From assembly GCA_016648135.1 (NCBI GenBank), contig JADDOH010000325.1:1-64000 (forward strand): a stretch of DNA of 64,000 bases, written 5' to 3'. This DNA comes from Agrypnia vestita. Taxonomy: Eukaryota; Arthropoda; Insecta; Trichoptera; Phryganeidae. A program made the translations under genes and the position numbers. How positions within the stretch are numbered: the first letter of the stretch is position 1; the number at the start of each line of letters is the position of its first letter. Below, in pieces: positions 1 through 10,999 of this stretch. The notes beneath the pieces were generated by a model, which was given only the letters and a program-made list of their open reading frames with translations, searched no databases and was not told where the DNA came from.

Positions 1-479
1 CTTTATAGCAATAGTTAATTTAAAGCATAGATTTTTACGATAGCGAGTTGTTTGATCGGTGGAAAATGCAAAATATCTATGCTTTGAACGAAAGATTACT
101 ATTAACCAAGTTGATACAACGGCCCTAAACCGATTGATATCCTTAGGTGTTACTGAGTTAAACATGGTGGTCATGATCATTAGGTATGAGACACCGAATA
201 AAACCGGCGCCACACTGCGTGGATCTTCCGCCGCGCCTCTTCTGTCGCAACAGAAAAGACGCGATCTGCGTAATGTGGCGCCGACCTAAAATAATTATTA
301 CTGTTTGTTTTTTTTTCCTGAAAATTGTATTTTTCTTTGATTTTGAAAAAACGCCATTTTGTTGCGTTGTGTATTTTACGAATATATATTTTGATAAATT
401 TATTTGTACGTTAGTTTACATTTTTTGTTTTTTTTTTATCGTGTCGTATACTGCTTAATAACTTGTTTAAGAAAAAACG

Positions 480-792
480 AATTTTCAAAAAATTCCCTAC
501 AAATGAGATAATTTTTAGACTATGGGCAGTACCACAACGATTGGGACGCCCTCCTTTTATTCTCCAGTAAGTTGGACGGACTCTAACGGAGACTTTTGGT
601 CTTGCTTCTCGCTCTTTTTCTGTTGCATTTCTCGTTAATCTCGAATCGTCGTCCAGCGCGACCCGACCACGGCGTCCGCTGTCCACCGTCTACGAATTCA
701 ACTAGTCCATGCGATAAACGTAAACGGTCGACGCGTCGATGCAACGTCAACGGTTGATTTCAACTAGTCCGTCCATTCAACGCCCATCCCTA
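480..792. mobile_element. hAT-like element, one terminus
   Basis: The last ~200 bases closely match the right end of the complete hAT-like element at 1562-3192, including the terminal CCCATCCCTA at 783-792. No matching TAGGGATGGG start is seen between 1 and 480, so the left end lies before the window or is lost. The next 8 bases (793-800, GTGGCAAC) would be the right target duplication. The left limit given here is only where similarity fades. No transposase is encoded. Confidence 0.6.
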
Positions 793-1889
793 GTGGCAAC
801 ACTTATAGTGAAACGCAATTCATGCCAGTTCATGCATGGTTCATGCCATGTTCATGCACTCTTCTCCCTTAACTCAGCTCCAGTAACTTCGGCAGTATGC
901 AACAGACGGTCTGCCTTTGTATGGAAACTTATCATACTAGCAACCTTGATGCATTAAACACTGCGTAGATGTTTAGGAACGTAATCTAAATCAAGTTAGA
1001 TTTACTTGATTGCCACGTGTCATTTCCAGTGGTCAATACTTTATAAGGGAGAACCATATACCTCCTTGGCAACGACATTGTTGACAGAAAACTGATAAAA
1101 CTCCGATGCTTTATTTTGTATTTAATGATCCAATGTCTTCAGACAGTTAGTGTGCCCAAATGACGCTCATGTACTGAGAATAATTGTAGGTTGCTCAAGG
1201 AGTACGAACTGCTAAGCTCCCTGAGCGAATTGAGTATTGATTACCACGTTAACACACATAACTAACCAATCCATCTTGAAGTTTGTTTCTAAAATTAGCA
1301 TGATAAATATTTATCTGCTGAGCATTGCACGCAGTTTTGAACACAATCCATATTTTTTCAGTGAACTGAATTTAAGGAACACATATCGGAGCACCAAAAC
1401 CTATTACAAAAATAGGTTGTACAAATAAACAAAAATATATATTTATTTTTATTTAAAAAAACTAAACATTTGCTGATGTCAATGGAGTAGATAAGGTTTT
1501 GTGTACTATAAATAATGTTCGAAACGAAAAGGGCTTCCTAACTTTGAATATAGGTACCTACTAGGGATGGGTCGTCGACGTATTTACCGTCGACGAAACG
1601 AGACCGTCCACGTCCATCCATCGACGAGACGATCAACTAGTTGAATTCGTCAACTAGTTGACGCGTCAACTTCGTTACGCGGACGTCGCGGACGTTTATC
1701 TAAACATCGGGACGATAGTCAACTGTCTACGGTTTGACGCGACGCTGCTCGACGGCACAACCGTTGGTTATTTTTATTACGTTAATTTTTAAAATTTAAA
1801 GAAGTTTTAATTACGTTAATTTTTAAATTTAAAAGAAGTTCGAAGGAATATAGTTTCGGGGAAAGTAAACCCGCTACTTGTGCTTATAT

Positions 1890-2160
1890 GTAAAAAGAAA
1901 TATTTTATTATTTATTTGTTTATAGGCTTTTACATATTGTTTTATATACTTCTTTCTATATATAATAAAGGAAGAAGTAGGTATACACAACAATATCAGG
2001 TGTAAGCAGTTTAATATAAATATAAACTACATATATAAGCAGTGAAAGTATCGGGTATAAGCATTAAAATATGAGTATAAAAATTAAAAATATAAAGTAC
2101 AAAGCAATGTGTGTATAAAAAAATATATTAGATACATATTATTACATGTGTACAGGGTTA
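1890..2160 (-). repeat. LINE 3'-UTR-like fragment inside the hAT element
   Basis: This AT-rich block shares a long colinear stretch with 55245-55500, the 3' region of a minus-strand LINE: a TTTATTTATTT start, an agacTTTTACATA-type segment, then GTGAAAGTATC, GGTATAAGCATTAAAATATG and a TGTGTATAAAAAAATAT motif in the same order. The simplest reading is a LINE 3' end inserted in, or captured by, the hAT element. Confidence 0.55.
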
Positions 2161-2194
2161 TTTGGAAAACAATAATAACCTAGCAGGACTATAT

Positions 2195-2310
2195 TCCTGC
2201 CTTGATTATGAGTATTATTTTTTTGTAAAACGTTGGACTATCACTACACTAACTCAAATCGATTACGAAAAATTCATTTATTTCAATACAAGTTAAAAAA
2301 AATGATAAAA
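2195..2310. repeat. Diverged repeat, partner of 7495-7705
   Basis: TTGATTATGAGTA, then AAAACGTTG, ACTATC, ATCG and TACGAAAAATTCATT with TTTCAATACAAGTTAAA follow in the same order here and at 7495-7705, with indels. The function is unknown; it is a dispersed repeat located inside the hAT-like element. Confidence 0.5.
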
Positions 2311-2681
2311 ACCTTTACATTTATTTATTATCTATAAATTTATAAATAAATACATAATTTAAAAATACTTTACATTTGAGATGTTATCTAGAAATTTATT
2401 GAAGAATACATCTTTCAAAGTCAGACTTTCACTTTGTGGTGACATTATTAATAAATAAATATATCTGTATTATTTGTCAACTTTAGTTTAAGGCTCAATT
2501 TGAGAAAAGGAACATTGTTCCCGAAACATGTAAAAAACCAATAAAAAGTGGTGTAAACAAAATTATAATAGATTTATTTTTTTATCTATAAAGTTGAAAA
2601 TAGGGAATTTATAATAAAAATTAATTAAACCTAAATTCAAGATTATATTACATATACAATAGTTAATGATATATATACATA

Positions 2682-2708
2682 ACTATGGTCCTGAATAAGG
2701 ACCATAGT
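2682..2708. repeat. Perfect 11-bp-stem hairpin
   Basis: ACTATGGTCCT (2682-2692) is followed by a 5-nt spacer and its exact reverse complement AGGACCATAGT (2698-2708). It lies within the hAT-like element. No role can be assigned. Confidence 0.8.
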
Positions 2709-3200
2709 TAGGTATAGAAAATTTTATTCCCTACAAGTTTGTTTATCATTTATATGCTAAAGTTGAAAAGTAAGGAAATAACACAATAATTAAATTTTAG
2801 CATCCCTTTTCAGGTAGATATATAAGAAGTCGAGATCGATCGAATAAAATATTGATTTTAGAAAAATATCTAGCCGGCCTATTAATTAATAATAGTTCAA
2901 TAAAAAATAAAATAATTAAACAGAATTGTTTTATTTTATACAGCGTAAAATGACGTCTATGGCATTTACAAGTCGACAGCGAGAGATGAGAGAGAAATAA
3001 ACGGAGACGTTTTGTCTTGCTCTCGCTCGTTGCTTTGCATAGCGTTAATCTCGAATCGTCCACCGACCACGGCGTCCGCTGTCCACCGTCTACGAATTCA
3101 ACTAGTCCATGCGATAAACGTAAACGGTCGACGCGTCGATGCAACGTCAACGGTTGATTTCAACTAGTCCGTCCATTCAACGCCCATCCCTAGTACCTAC

Positions 3201-4555
3201 TATAACATGAAATTGGGAAAAAGAATGTCCATGTGACAATTCACCGAAAATTAATAAACGAACATATTGCTGCAATTACATACCTGCCTAATGCGTAACA
3301 CGTCGCAGTTTTTTGGTCTATATTCTGTGGTCGCAGTCAATTATTCTTTTAAGTGAATTTAATGTAGAAGAAATATTATTTTATCACCGTATTGACGTAC
3401 AAAATACGGCTAAAGATTGTCAAAGTGCCTGTGGTCATTGACGTATTATTATATCATTGCCTGTGGTAATATTTTTTTTTACAATAATCCGAATACCGCG
3501 ATTCTTGTCGCGATGTGGTGTCGGCTGGCGTTTTGTTTGACGAATTGTGAAGTGAATAAATAGGTTTATTTACATAATTTAGTTAATGCGTAATCTATTT
3601 AATACATATTTACACGAAGTGTATTTTGGAGTTTGTAAAAAGGAATCATAGCGACAACGAAAACGAACCTCCAATGAAAAAATACAAGGTTATTTTTTTA
3701 TACCTACCTACATCATCTTCACACATGGATTTTCATTCTTCCGTTACATAAATATGATATTGTAAATGCAACATGCGCGTGACAAAGATTGATGCAAATG
3801 TTTTGAAAAGCCTTATTCTTATGCTTTTGCAAATAAGAATTTTTGAGGTTATATGTGTGTAAGAAGATTCTCAACGATGCGAAATCCCAGGTTAGTAAAT
3901 GTTTTCATTTACTTTACTCAATTCTTGAGATGGTTTGATGGTGGATGATATAAATGTATTCTAAATAATCTGCGCTGCCACTCTTCCTAACAATTTTGTA
4001 AAATTGAATGTCATGTCGATTATATTTTTACCCCACTTTAATTTTCTGTCATTTTGAGACGACATTCAATAATTTAATTCCATTTCTAAAGCTAAATTAC
4101 CTAGGTATTGTACAAGCGTACAAATATTATTTTTTTAAATATTATGAATTTATTTGTTGAAAATATTGCGATGTTCACTAATATTTCTCTCACGGATTTA
4201 TTTAATTGTTAAATTCATCATCATTTCAATCGCAGGTGCCATAGGTACCTACTTAATGAGCTGAATTTACAATTTAAGATACGAAATCACGAATAAATTG
4301 ATATAAATATTACTGACATCATAATACAATAGTGTGCTGTTATCTAATATTGACTTTTTGGCATTCGCGATGGTTAGTAAAACAAAAATGATATTGACGA
4401 CAGTGTTGATATTGTGTGACTACTTTTCAGCGGGGTTTATAGTAGTCACGCGAGATGAAATATTTTATTGCAGCAATTTTATTTCGACGTTTTCATTATT
4501 ACGCCGTATACTTATACTTCTCATAAGATCGAGCTGGTTATTTATTTTCTTCTTG
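3201..4555. other. AT-rich DNA, nothing recognised
   Basis: I see no coding domain, terminal repeats or RNA gene. A hydrophobic open frame begins at 4334, but it runs into the GC palindrome cluster and matches nothing I recognise. Confidence 0.5.
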
Positions 4556-4561
4556 CTTTTA

Positions 4562-4760
4562 GGGCTTGTTCAGACACAGCGGGAACCGCGCGGTTTCAGA
4601 ATCGCGCGGGATCCGCGCGGGTATTATTTATGTAGGTTTGCATGTAATGTTCAGACAACCGCGCGGTTAGTCAAACCGCGCGGTGCCCGCAACTGAACGC
4701 TCTCGTAAGGCTCCATATATAGTAATAGGATCGCGCGGACGGTGCGCGAGTCTATTTTAT
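4562..4760. repeat. Cluster of ACCGCGCGGT-type palindromes
   Basis: Starting at GGGCTTGTTCAGACACAGC, several copies of (A)CCGCGCGG(T) and its relatives occur within 200 bp in otherwise AT-rich DNA. A start GGGC-TTGTTCA after TTA recalls PIF/Harbinger termini, but I find no matching right end nearby, so this remains an unassigned possible transposon terminus. Confidence 0.4.
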
Positions 4761-5249
4761 AGCGGTTGGGTGGCCGGTCACCGGACATTCTGTACATTAT
4801 GTATTGTGTAATAAATTTACACCCTGGCAACTTCTGTTACGCGACAGGGACGCCCTCCCTCGCACGTCAAGTTATAGTGGTACGTGTATATCTTTGTGGT
4901 TGACATTTTGCATATTGTAATGTCCATCACCAGGGCTAATTTTACTGATGGGATATCAGCCTTGATGGTGGCGCGCAACTGATAAGTAACTTTAAAAATG
5001 ATGCTTGTTTGGCAATGACAAAAGATATTTTAAAAATATCACATCTGAATGCTGGCACATCTCTTTTCTCATATTAAATCATTGTCGACATCATAATGCT
5101 TTTTAACTAAAAGGTGAATGATGACGAGCTAATTATGAAAATTTCTATTTCTCAACAGAATAATCCTGAGAAGCGTCTACAAAAAGAAAACATTGCGAGG
5201 AGCTGAAAAAATCTACAACCGTGCGCAGCGCCATGAAAGTAATTCATTA

Positions 5250-5545
5250 AGGTACAGATACACATGCTTATTTTGAGCACGCTCATTAGCATGCTCTAAC
5301 AACTGTACACACTTGCTCATTATAAGCATGCTCGTAAATGATCATGCTCAAAACTAACAATCAAACACACATGCTTATTAGTGGCATGCTCTTGTCATTC
5401 TTGTCATAGAATAGAGAGGAACTCTAGTTGAAAATTGAAACTTTGCAAACTGAAATAGAAAATTCAAGTCAATTAAAAAATCAAAACAGTTCCTGGGTTT
5501 AACCAAACATATGCTTATTACTGGTATGCTCTTGTCATAGAATAG
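5250..5545. repeat. Clustered GCATGCTC / GAGCATGC motifs, left block
   Basis: ACATGCTTATT, GCATGCTC and close variants recur many times here, some as inverted pairs. A second block lies at 6766-6850. Paired motif clusters about 1.2 kb apart resemble subterminal repeats of a DNA transposon, but no clean TIR or target duplication could be fixed. Confidence 0.45.
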
Positions 5546-5978
5546 AGACGCTCTTGTTCAAAATGGAAACATTGCAAACTGAAATAGAAAATTCAAGTGA
5601 ACCGATAAATCAAAATAGTTCCCGAGTTTCCATCCGCACATTTTGATTTTAGTTTTATTAATTTTTATTGTAAGATTTGAATCATTCATGTCTCATAATA
5701 AAGTTTCATAAACATAAAAAAACTAGACTAGCAAACAGATACGAGCAACTGGACGTCTTTGCCAATCAATATAGTATCGTAATGGTGGTAGATAGCCCTT
5801 GGTGTCACATCAAAAATGTGCTAGTTTGGTGGGGGTGGCTGTGCGTGGGTGGGAGTGGGTGACTGTGCTTTCTAGCACATTGTTTTGTTATGGGAAGGCC
5901 GCAAATGCTTCAGATTGTTTCAAAATAGGTGCGCCCACTGTGTCGGTGAGTCTAGAAGGTTTTGGAAAACCTGCTCTA

Positions 5979-6022
5979 GAAAGTTCTGGAAGGAGAAGGT
6001 TCTAGAAAATTCCCGAAAGTTC
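5979..6022. promoter_or_regulatory. Heat-shock-element array 1
   Basis: Alternating GAA and TTC triplets fall at exact 5-bp spacing: GAA 5979, TTC 5984, GAA 5989, then after a one-base slip GAA 5995, TTC 6000, GAA 6005, TTC 6010, GAA 6015, TTC 6020. This is the nGAAn binding pattern of heat shock factor; three units usually suffice for a trimer, and here there are nine. Whether it drives a transcript is unknown; it lies just inside the 3' end of a Helitron. Confidence 0.7.
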
Positions 6023-6074
6023 TATAAGTGGCGGAATGTGTCGGTGTGTCTAGATGGTTCCTGTTCATTCGAAT

Positions 6075-6123
6075 TTCTTGAAAGTTCTGGAAAAAGAATG
6101 TTCTAGAAGGTTCGCGAAAGTTC
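6075..6123. promoter_or_regulatory. Heat-shock-element array 2
   Basis: TTC 6075, GAA 6080, TTC 6085, GAA 6090, one-base slip, then GAA 6096, TTC 6101, GAA 6106, TTC 6111, GAA 6116, TTC 6121. These are ten units of the nGAAn pattern. The array and its flank (TGTCGGTG-GTCTAGA) repeat array 1 about 100 bp away, including the same one-base phase slip, so the two arose by tandem duplication. Confidence 0.7.
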
Positions 6124-6199
6124 TATGACGATCCAAACAGTCTCTAAAAATCTACGCGTGCGAAACCGCGCGGGCACAGCTAGTAACTGTATATTCAAA

Positions 6200-6590
6200 T
6201 ATATATTAAAAGGTGTATTGAAAGATTACTAGTATTTGTCGAGTTGAACTTAAATTATTGATTTGTATTTGTATGTATATTTTTTATTATAACATTACTT
6301 TCAATGCTTGTGCTGTATCTTTTTACTCTACATTAATACTTTTTTGTTTTTAAATTTCTATTATATTATGTTTTTCTTATGCTTCTGCTTTTTATATTGT
6401 ACATACTTGCTTTTTACTTTATATTATATTTATATATTTGTATCTATATTTTAAGTATTTTCTTTTGTCTTTATGTCATTATTATGTTTAAATGTTATTG
6501 TTTTTTTCTCTATTGTATGTTTGTGTGTTTTTTATCTATTGTAAAAGCCCTATAGGGCTTTAATTAATAAATAAATAAAAATTATTTCTT
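6200..6590 (+). mobile_element. Probable LINE 3' end
   Basis: A T-rich strand runs into a perfect palindrome AAAGCCCTATAGGGCTTT (6544-6561) and then a TAATTAATAAATAAATAAA tail. A terminal hairpin plus short A-rich tandem tail is typical of the 3' end of 5'-truncated non-LTR retrotransposons. No coding sequence is retained, so the family is unknown. Confidence 0.5.
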
Positions 6591-8666
6591 ATTATATTAC
6601 TTTTACATGGCGGTGACCGAGTATTCCACAGACATTCTTGATTCCTATAATAAGGTACGAAAAGTAATGTTTTATCATCTCCCAACGCGCCATATTTGTT
6701 TCATCTGTCGCGGACTGAGAAGATCGCATTGATAATCGATACTAGCCGCGAATGACATAAGCATGCTCGTAATAGACATGCCTGTTCCCACATGCTCAAA
6801 AGATACCTCTTCTCATGGTGAATGACATTAGCATGCTCATAAATCAACTAGCGGTTCATTTTTGAAAAACTTAAAATGAAATATTTTTAGTCGGGAAGTT
6901 AGCTTGTCGGACAGTCGAGTCGGCTCGTCAGGCAGTTGGTTGTCGGGCAATCGTCTGTCGGACATTCGGGAAATTGACTTGAAGTTGACGTTAATCTGTT
7001 TGATTTTGCTTTACTTATATTTATGCTTTGTTATTTTCTGATATTTTATGATACTTCTGATGTTTGATATTTATGCTTTGATATTTTCTTATTGTATTTC
7101 TCTGCTTTTGGTTATATTTTGTCATTTAGTTGAGATTTTATTTTTATGTATTACTATTTTCTTTAATAAATTGTTTTCATAACGCCCTTCAGAGACAGTA
7201 AAGTGGTTAGTGCAGTTTCCTCGCCGCGTCGCCTTCGCACGAATGCTTTTGCGTCGTCAGCGGAAACTGCGTTAGCATTTAAACAATTTTTCGCCAAGCT
7301 GAATGGCGAAAGTGTAGGGTTGATACGGGAGCATTTGCTCGTAAAACGGCCCCAGACCCAGGTCTGTGGTGGGTCCCACTTCACTGACGTTGATTGGGTT
7401 TGATCTCGCATGCGAGAGAGAGTTTATGCTTAACTAAGGTACTTGTACAAGTTGTAACATAACTAGTCTACAATATTTTATAGGTGGATTTCTGCTTTGA
7501 TTATGAGTAGAAAATGCTCAACCAACCATGACCTAATATCAAGAGTTATGGAGTTATGCAATATCAAAGTTTGCATTTTTTTTCCAATATTTCTGACTTA
7601 TTTTTTACAAAACGTTGAACTATCTTACAGTAACTTATATCGTTTACGAAAAATTCATTCGTTTCAATACAAGTTAAATAAAATAATAAAAATCATGCAG
7701 AAATTACAATGGAAATTTTTTCAATTGAAGTTGGAAGGTTTTATTATTTTATTTGATTCGTATTAAAAGGAATGAATTTTTTATATTCGATATAATTTAC
7801 TGTAATAATAATTCAGGAATATTGTCGCATATCTCCATGGCTATTGATATTACGTCATGGTTGCTAGGACATTTTCGACTCATAATTATAGCAGGAATCT
7901 ACTCGTAAAGTATTGTGGACCAGCTCTGTTACACCCCGTATATACAGATATCTGAGACTGATTTTTTTTGCCATATGGTACTCGTGTTTTGGGATAGTTT
8001 ATGGTTTTTAAAGTAATATTTATTATCGTTTTCGTATAGAAATATATTTTTAATTTTCTAGATAACTGCACAGACTCCTTTTCGAAAAGATTTACTAAAG
8101 GCATGAAGCGGACGGATTATTATTTTGGTGAAATATTATCTGGACCCGGACTAGCTGATGGTAAGTCAAGAAAACTAATGACTACTATCAAACGATGGCT
8201 CCATACTTCGGATTCGTTCTCTTGGGTGAAAAATATGATTTTTACAGCTATTTATGCAGAGAAAGGTGTATTTTGGTTCCGTAATATCAAAGGGGCCCCA
8301 CGTCCAAAACATGAGTGCTGCATCTTGCACAGGATAGATCAGCTGAAAATAATCTTGCACAGGATAAATACTGCCACAGAAGACCCGTGAAGAAAACTAT
8401 AAAGTGCAGCAGATCGATGTTAGAAGCAGATAAGTAGTTACTGTAATTTAGATTTTTAGAAAATAATTGTTTTGTAATGTTTGCTATCGAAAGGCTTAAT
8501 GCCATACATTTCTAATGTGAAGTTATTGAGACGCTTTTTGAAACTCATTATTGATGTGTAATCATATTTAATCTCAGTATGGTGAAAATTGAGCGTCAGG
8601 ACGTCAAGCCGTCGGACGTAAGTCCCGTCGTGTAAAGTCTCCGTCATTTAGAGATGCCAAAGCATA
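6591..8666. other. No gene recognised; scattered repeats
   Basis: It contains the right GCATGCTC block (about 6766-6850) and the partner (about 7495-7705) of the 2195-2310 repeat. Open frames at 7163-7411 and 8103-8390 show no domain and are overlapped by frames on the other strand. I see no RNA gene. Confidence 0.5.
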
Positions 8667-10246
8667 TAGGGTGACCATGGTGTAAAAATGCAAAAATATA
8701 TTATTTTATTTTTAACATTACCACATATCTATATAGGTATTTTAAAATCATGTTCACAAATTTAAATTCAGGGTAAAGGACCACTTAAACAAAATAATTC
8801 GATTTATATGTTTTATTAGAAAAATAATATAAAAATCAAAATACTCTGTATGAAAAAATGTATTGAAAATTGAATATATTATCTAGGAAAAATGACAAAA
8901 AATAAAACAAATATTTAAACGAATCTTAAAAATTAGAAGTATGCATCATAATCAGATATGTCATCATTTTCGTTATCAGACACATTAAAAATTAAATTAC
9001 CATCATCGGTGAAATCGTCAAATGCAATATCCCGCTCCCAATATTGGCGTTCTATTTTGCATACATGACTGCAGATATTACCCCACTCAATGCTAGTGAT
9101 TGACGACACCTTTTCTTTAACTAATTTTTCGACGGAATTCAATGTCATGTCCACATTTCTAGACCCTACATGTCCCTTTACGATTGACCAAATGTTTTCT
9201 ATCGCGTTAAGGTCTGGGTGATATGGCGGAAGCCGTAATACGGCATGACCACTTTCGATGAACAGCTTGTCGACAGCGAATTCCTTGAAAATGTCTTTAT
9301 TTAAACATATTAGCCGATATAATTCCGGTTTAAGCATATCATTTCTAAAACAAATATCCTTTTGAGTTAACCACTCTATCATATCGGCCTTCTTAGAGTT
9401 CGATGTCGGTGCTGGATTTACCAACTTGTGGTATGATGCATTGTCAATAACCACCACAGACCTGGGTTCTAGATTGGGGATCAATTTTTCCGTCAACCAT
9501 TTTTGATAATTAGTAAAGTTCATGTCATCGTGGTAATCACCAGTCTTTTGGTGGGATTTATACATAAGTAAGGCATCAGGTATAAAACCTTTTCACTGCC
9601 GGCATGCACAATAATAAAACGGGATCCTTTTGATATTGGGATTTTCATGCCTTCACCTGATTTGTCATTCCACGAAAATGATGACACATGGGTTGTATGA
9701 ACATAAGTTTCATCTGTGTATACTATTGTCCTGCCTTCTTCACGATACTTCCGCATCGCTCTCAAATAGGATATCCTTTTGCAAACGATGTCTGGTTTTT
9801 CTCGTAATACGCTCAAGTTGTCCTTTGTTTTGCACCACTGAAATCCCATATTTTTCAAAATTCTCCTCAGTGATGACTCGGAACCGTTGAAACCGATGGC
9901 ATCTTGTAGAACGGGCAATAACCTTGTGATTGTAGGTAATATTTTTTCCTTCAAATGAAAATCATATATACTCCTTCTTATCACACATTCGTCAAAAGTA
10001 TCTGGAGTGAGTTGACTCAGCCGGTTTCTTTTTTTTTTGGCGACGACACAGCGTCATCTTTGCCATTATTTTTTAATGCTGCTATTAAAGATCTTACTGT
10101 TCTTGAAGAAACGCCAGTAGCTGCCGAAACTTCATCAGTAAGAGAAGATTTCTGCAAAAATATATATATATTTATACATTAATTACTATCAGTGTTAAGG
10201 GTATTGAAAAAAATGATTTTTTCCAATATCGCAATGTGTTTCTATA

Positions 10247-10607
10247 TCGATGGCTCAGTTCCATACAACGGTAAGTCAAAAAATCGAAGTTTTGAGTTAT
10301 ATTACCCATTATATTCAAAAATCGTTCTTTATCAGTTCCACAAAGGTATGATTCGAAAAAAATATTGGTTTTCTATTTATAGACAGAAGGAATTAAAAAA
10401 ATTAAACAATCTCTCAGTTCCATAAAAATACAATTCGATATATCGCTGGATGGAAATATATTTTAGTGAATTATGGTGCTCCATAAACAAACAACTCGCG
10501 TCAGTTGACATCTTGCAGTTTCTCGCTCAAATCGGTTGTGGTGATTATCGACTTAAATGTATTTTAAAGTGTCAGAGGTTCGGTTTTATATGGAACTGAG
10601 CCATCGA
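10247..10607. mobile_element. 361-bp MITE nested in the transposase intron
   Basis: TCGATGGCTCAGTTCCATA begins at 10247 and its reverse complement ends at 10607. TA lies on both sides (10245-10246, 10608-10609). No coding capacity is evident. The TA duplication fits a Tc1/mariner-type MITE. It sits between the two HTH-like exons of the host element, so it inserted after that element existed. Confidence 0.75.
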
Positions 10608-10945
10608 TATGAAGAATAAGTCTCATTGGTATAATATAAAATAACATAATTATTAAAACGGAATAGAATGAATTTCATCGAGATAATATAATAATAAAGA
10701 AATAGTACAGAAGCATTATTTTTCTTTTGTTGATATAATCTACGTACGCACTTAAGATTCATTAGTGTGTTTATTATGAAGTTCGTCGTGTTTATATTAC
10801 TGTTTGTATGTTGTGTAAATATATTGTTTTATACTGTAAATTAACGATACATCACAGGTTCTGTGTAGTAAGGTTTTCGTTAAAAAATAATAATCGCGTA
10901 TTGTTAAAAGTAAAAAATAAATAAATAAAATAAATTTAATCTTAC

Positions 10946-10999
10946 GGTTTTGGAAGACACACCAGTAGCTGCCGAATCTTCTTCAATAAAAGTAAAACT
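10946..10999 (-). other. Second HTH-like exon of the IS630 transposase
   Basis: After a T-rich CAG acceptor, 18 codons encode a helix that ends SAATGVSSKT and stop exactly at a strong donor GTAAGA. The stretch is clearly homologous to the start of the functional-looking HTH exon at 10151 (SAATGVSSRTVR). Exon 1 ends in phase 0, so either copy could be joined. It could be a decayed partial duplication or an alternative exon. Confidence 0.6.

Larger units (their letters stand above)
1562..3192. mobile_element. Complete non-autonomous hAT-like element
   Basis: The ends are perfect 10-bp terminal inverted repeats, TAGGGATGGG (1562-1571) and CCCATCCCTA (3183-3192). They are flanked by a perfect 8-bp direct repeat GTACCTAC at 1554-1561 and 3193-3200. 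An 8-bp duplication and TIRs of this kind are typical of the hAT superfamily. Both subterminal regions are dense in CAACTAGTTGA- and GTCGACG-like palindromes, plausible transposase-binding sites (inference). No transposase domain is encoded in its 1631 bp, so movement would need a partner in trans. The interior holds LINE-derived sequence (about 1890-2160) and a perfect hairpin. Confidence 0.85.
5932..6183 (+). mobile_element. Helitron 3' end (non-autonomous)
   Basis: The segment ends in a GC-rich palindromic stretch (CGCGTGCGAAACCGCGCGGG) followed by CACAG and CTAG (6180-6183), then T. A short GC hairpin about 10 bases before a CTRR end is the hallmark of Helitrons, and this wording resembles lepidopteran Helitron ends. 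No Rep/helicase gene is present and the 5' TC end is not located. Upstream are two ~100-bp direct repeats carrying heat-shock-element arrays. Confidence 0.6.

Noticed and set aside
4334..4696. 120-codon plus-strand frame with a hydrophobic start
   Set aside because: It runs into the CGCGCGG palindrome cluster and its end simply translates that repeat; no domain or conservation signal.
7163..7411. Complementary frames on both strands, about 80 codons
   Set aside because: Mirror-image open frames caused by composition; no recognised protein.
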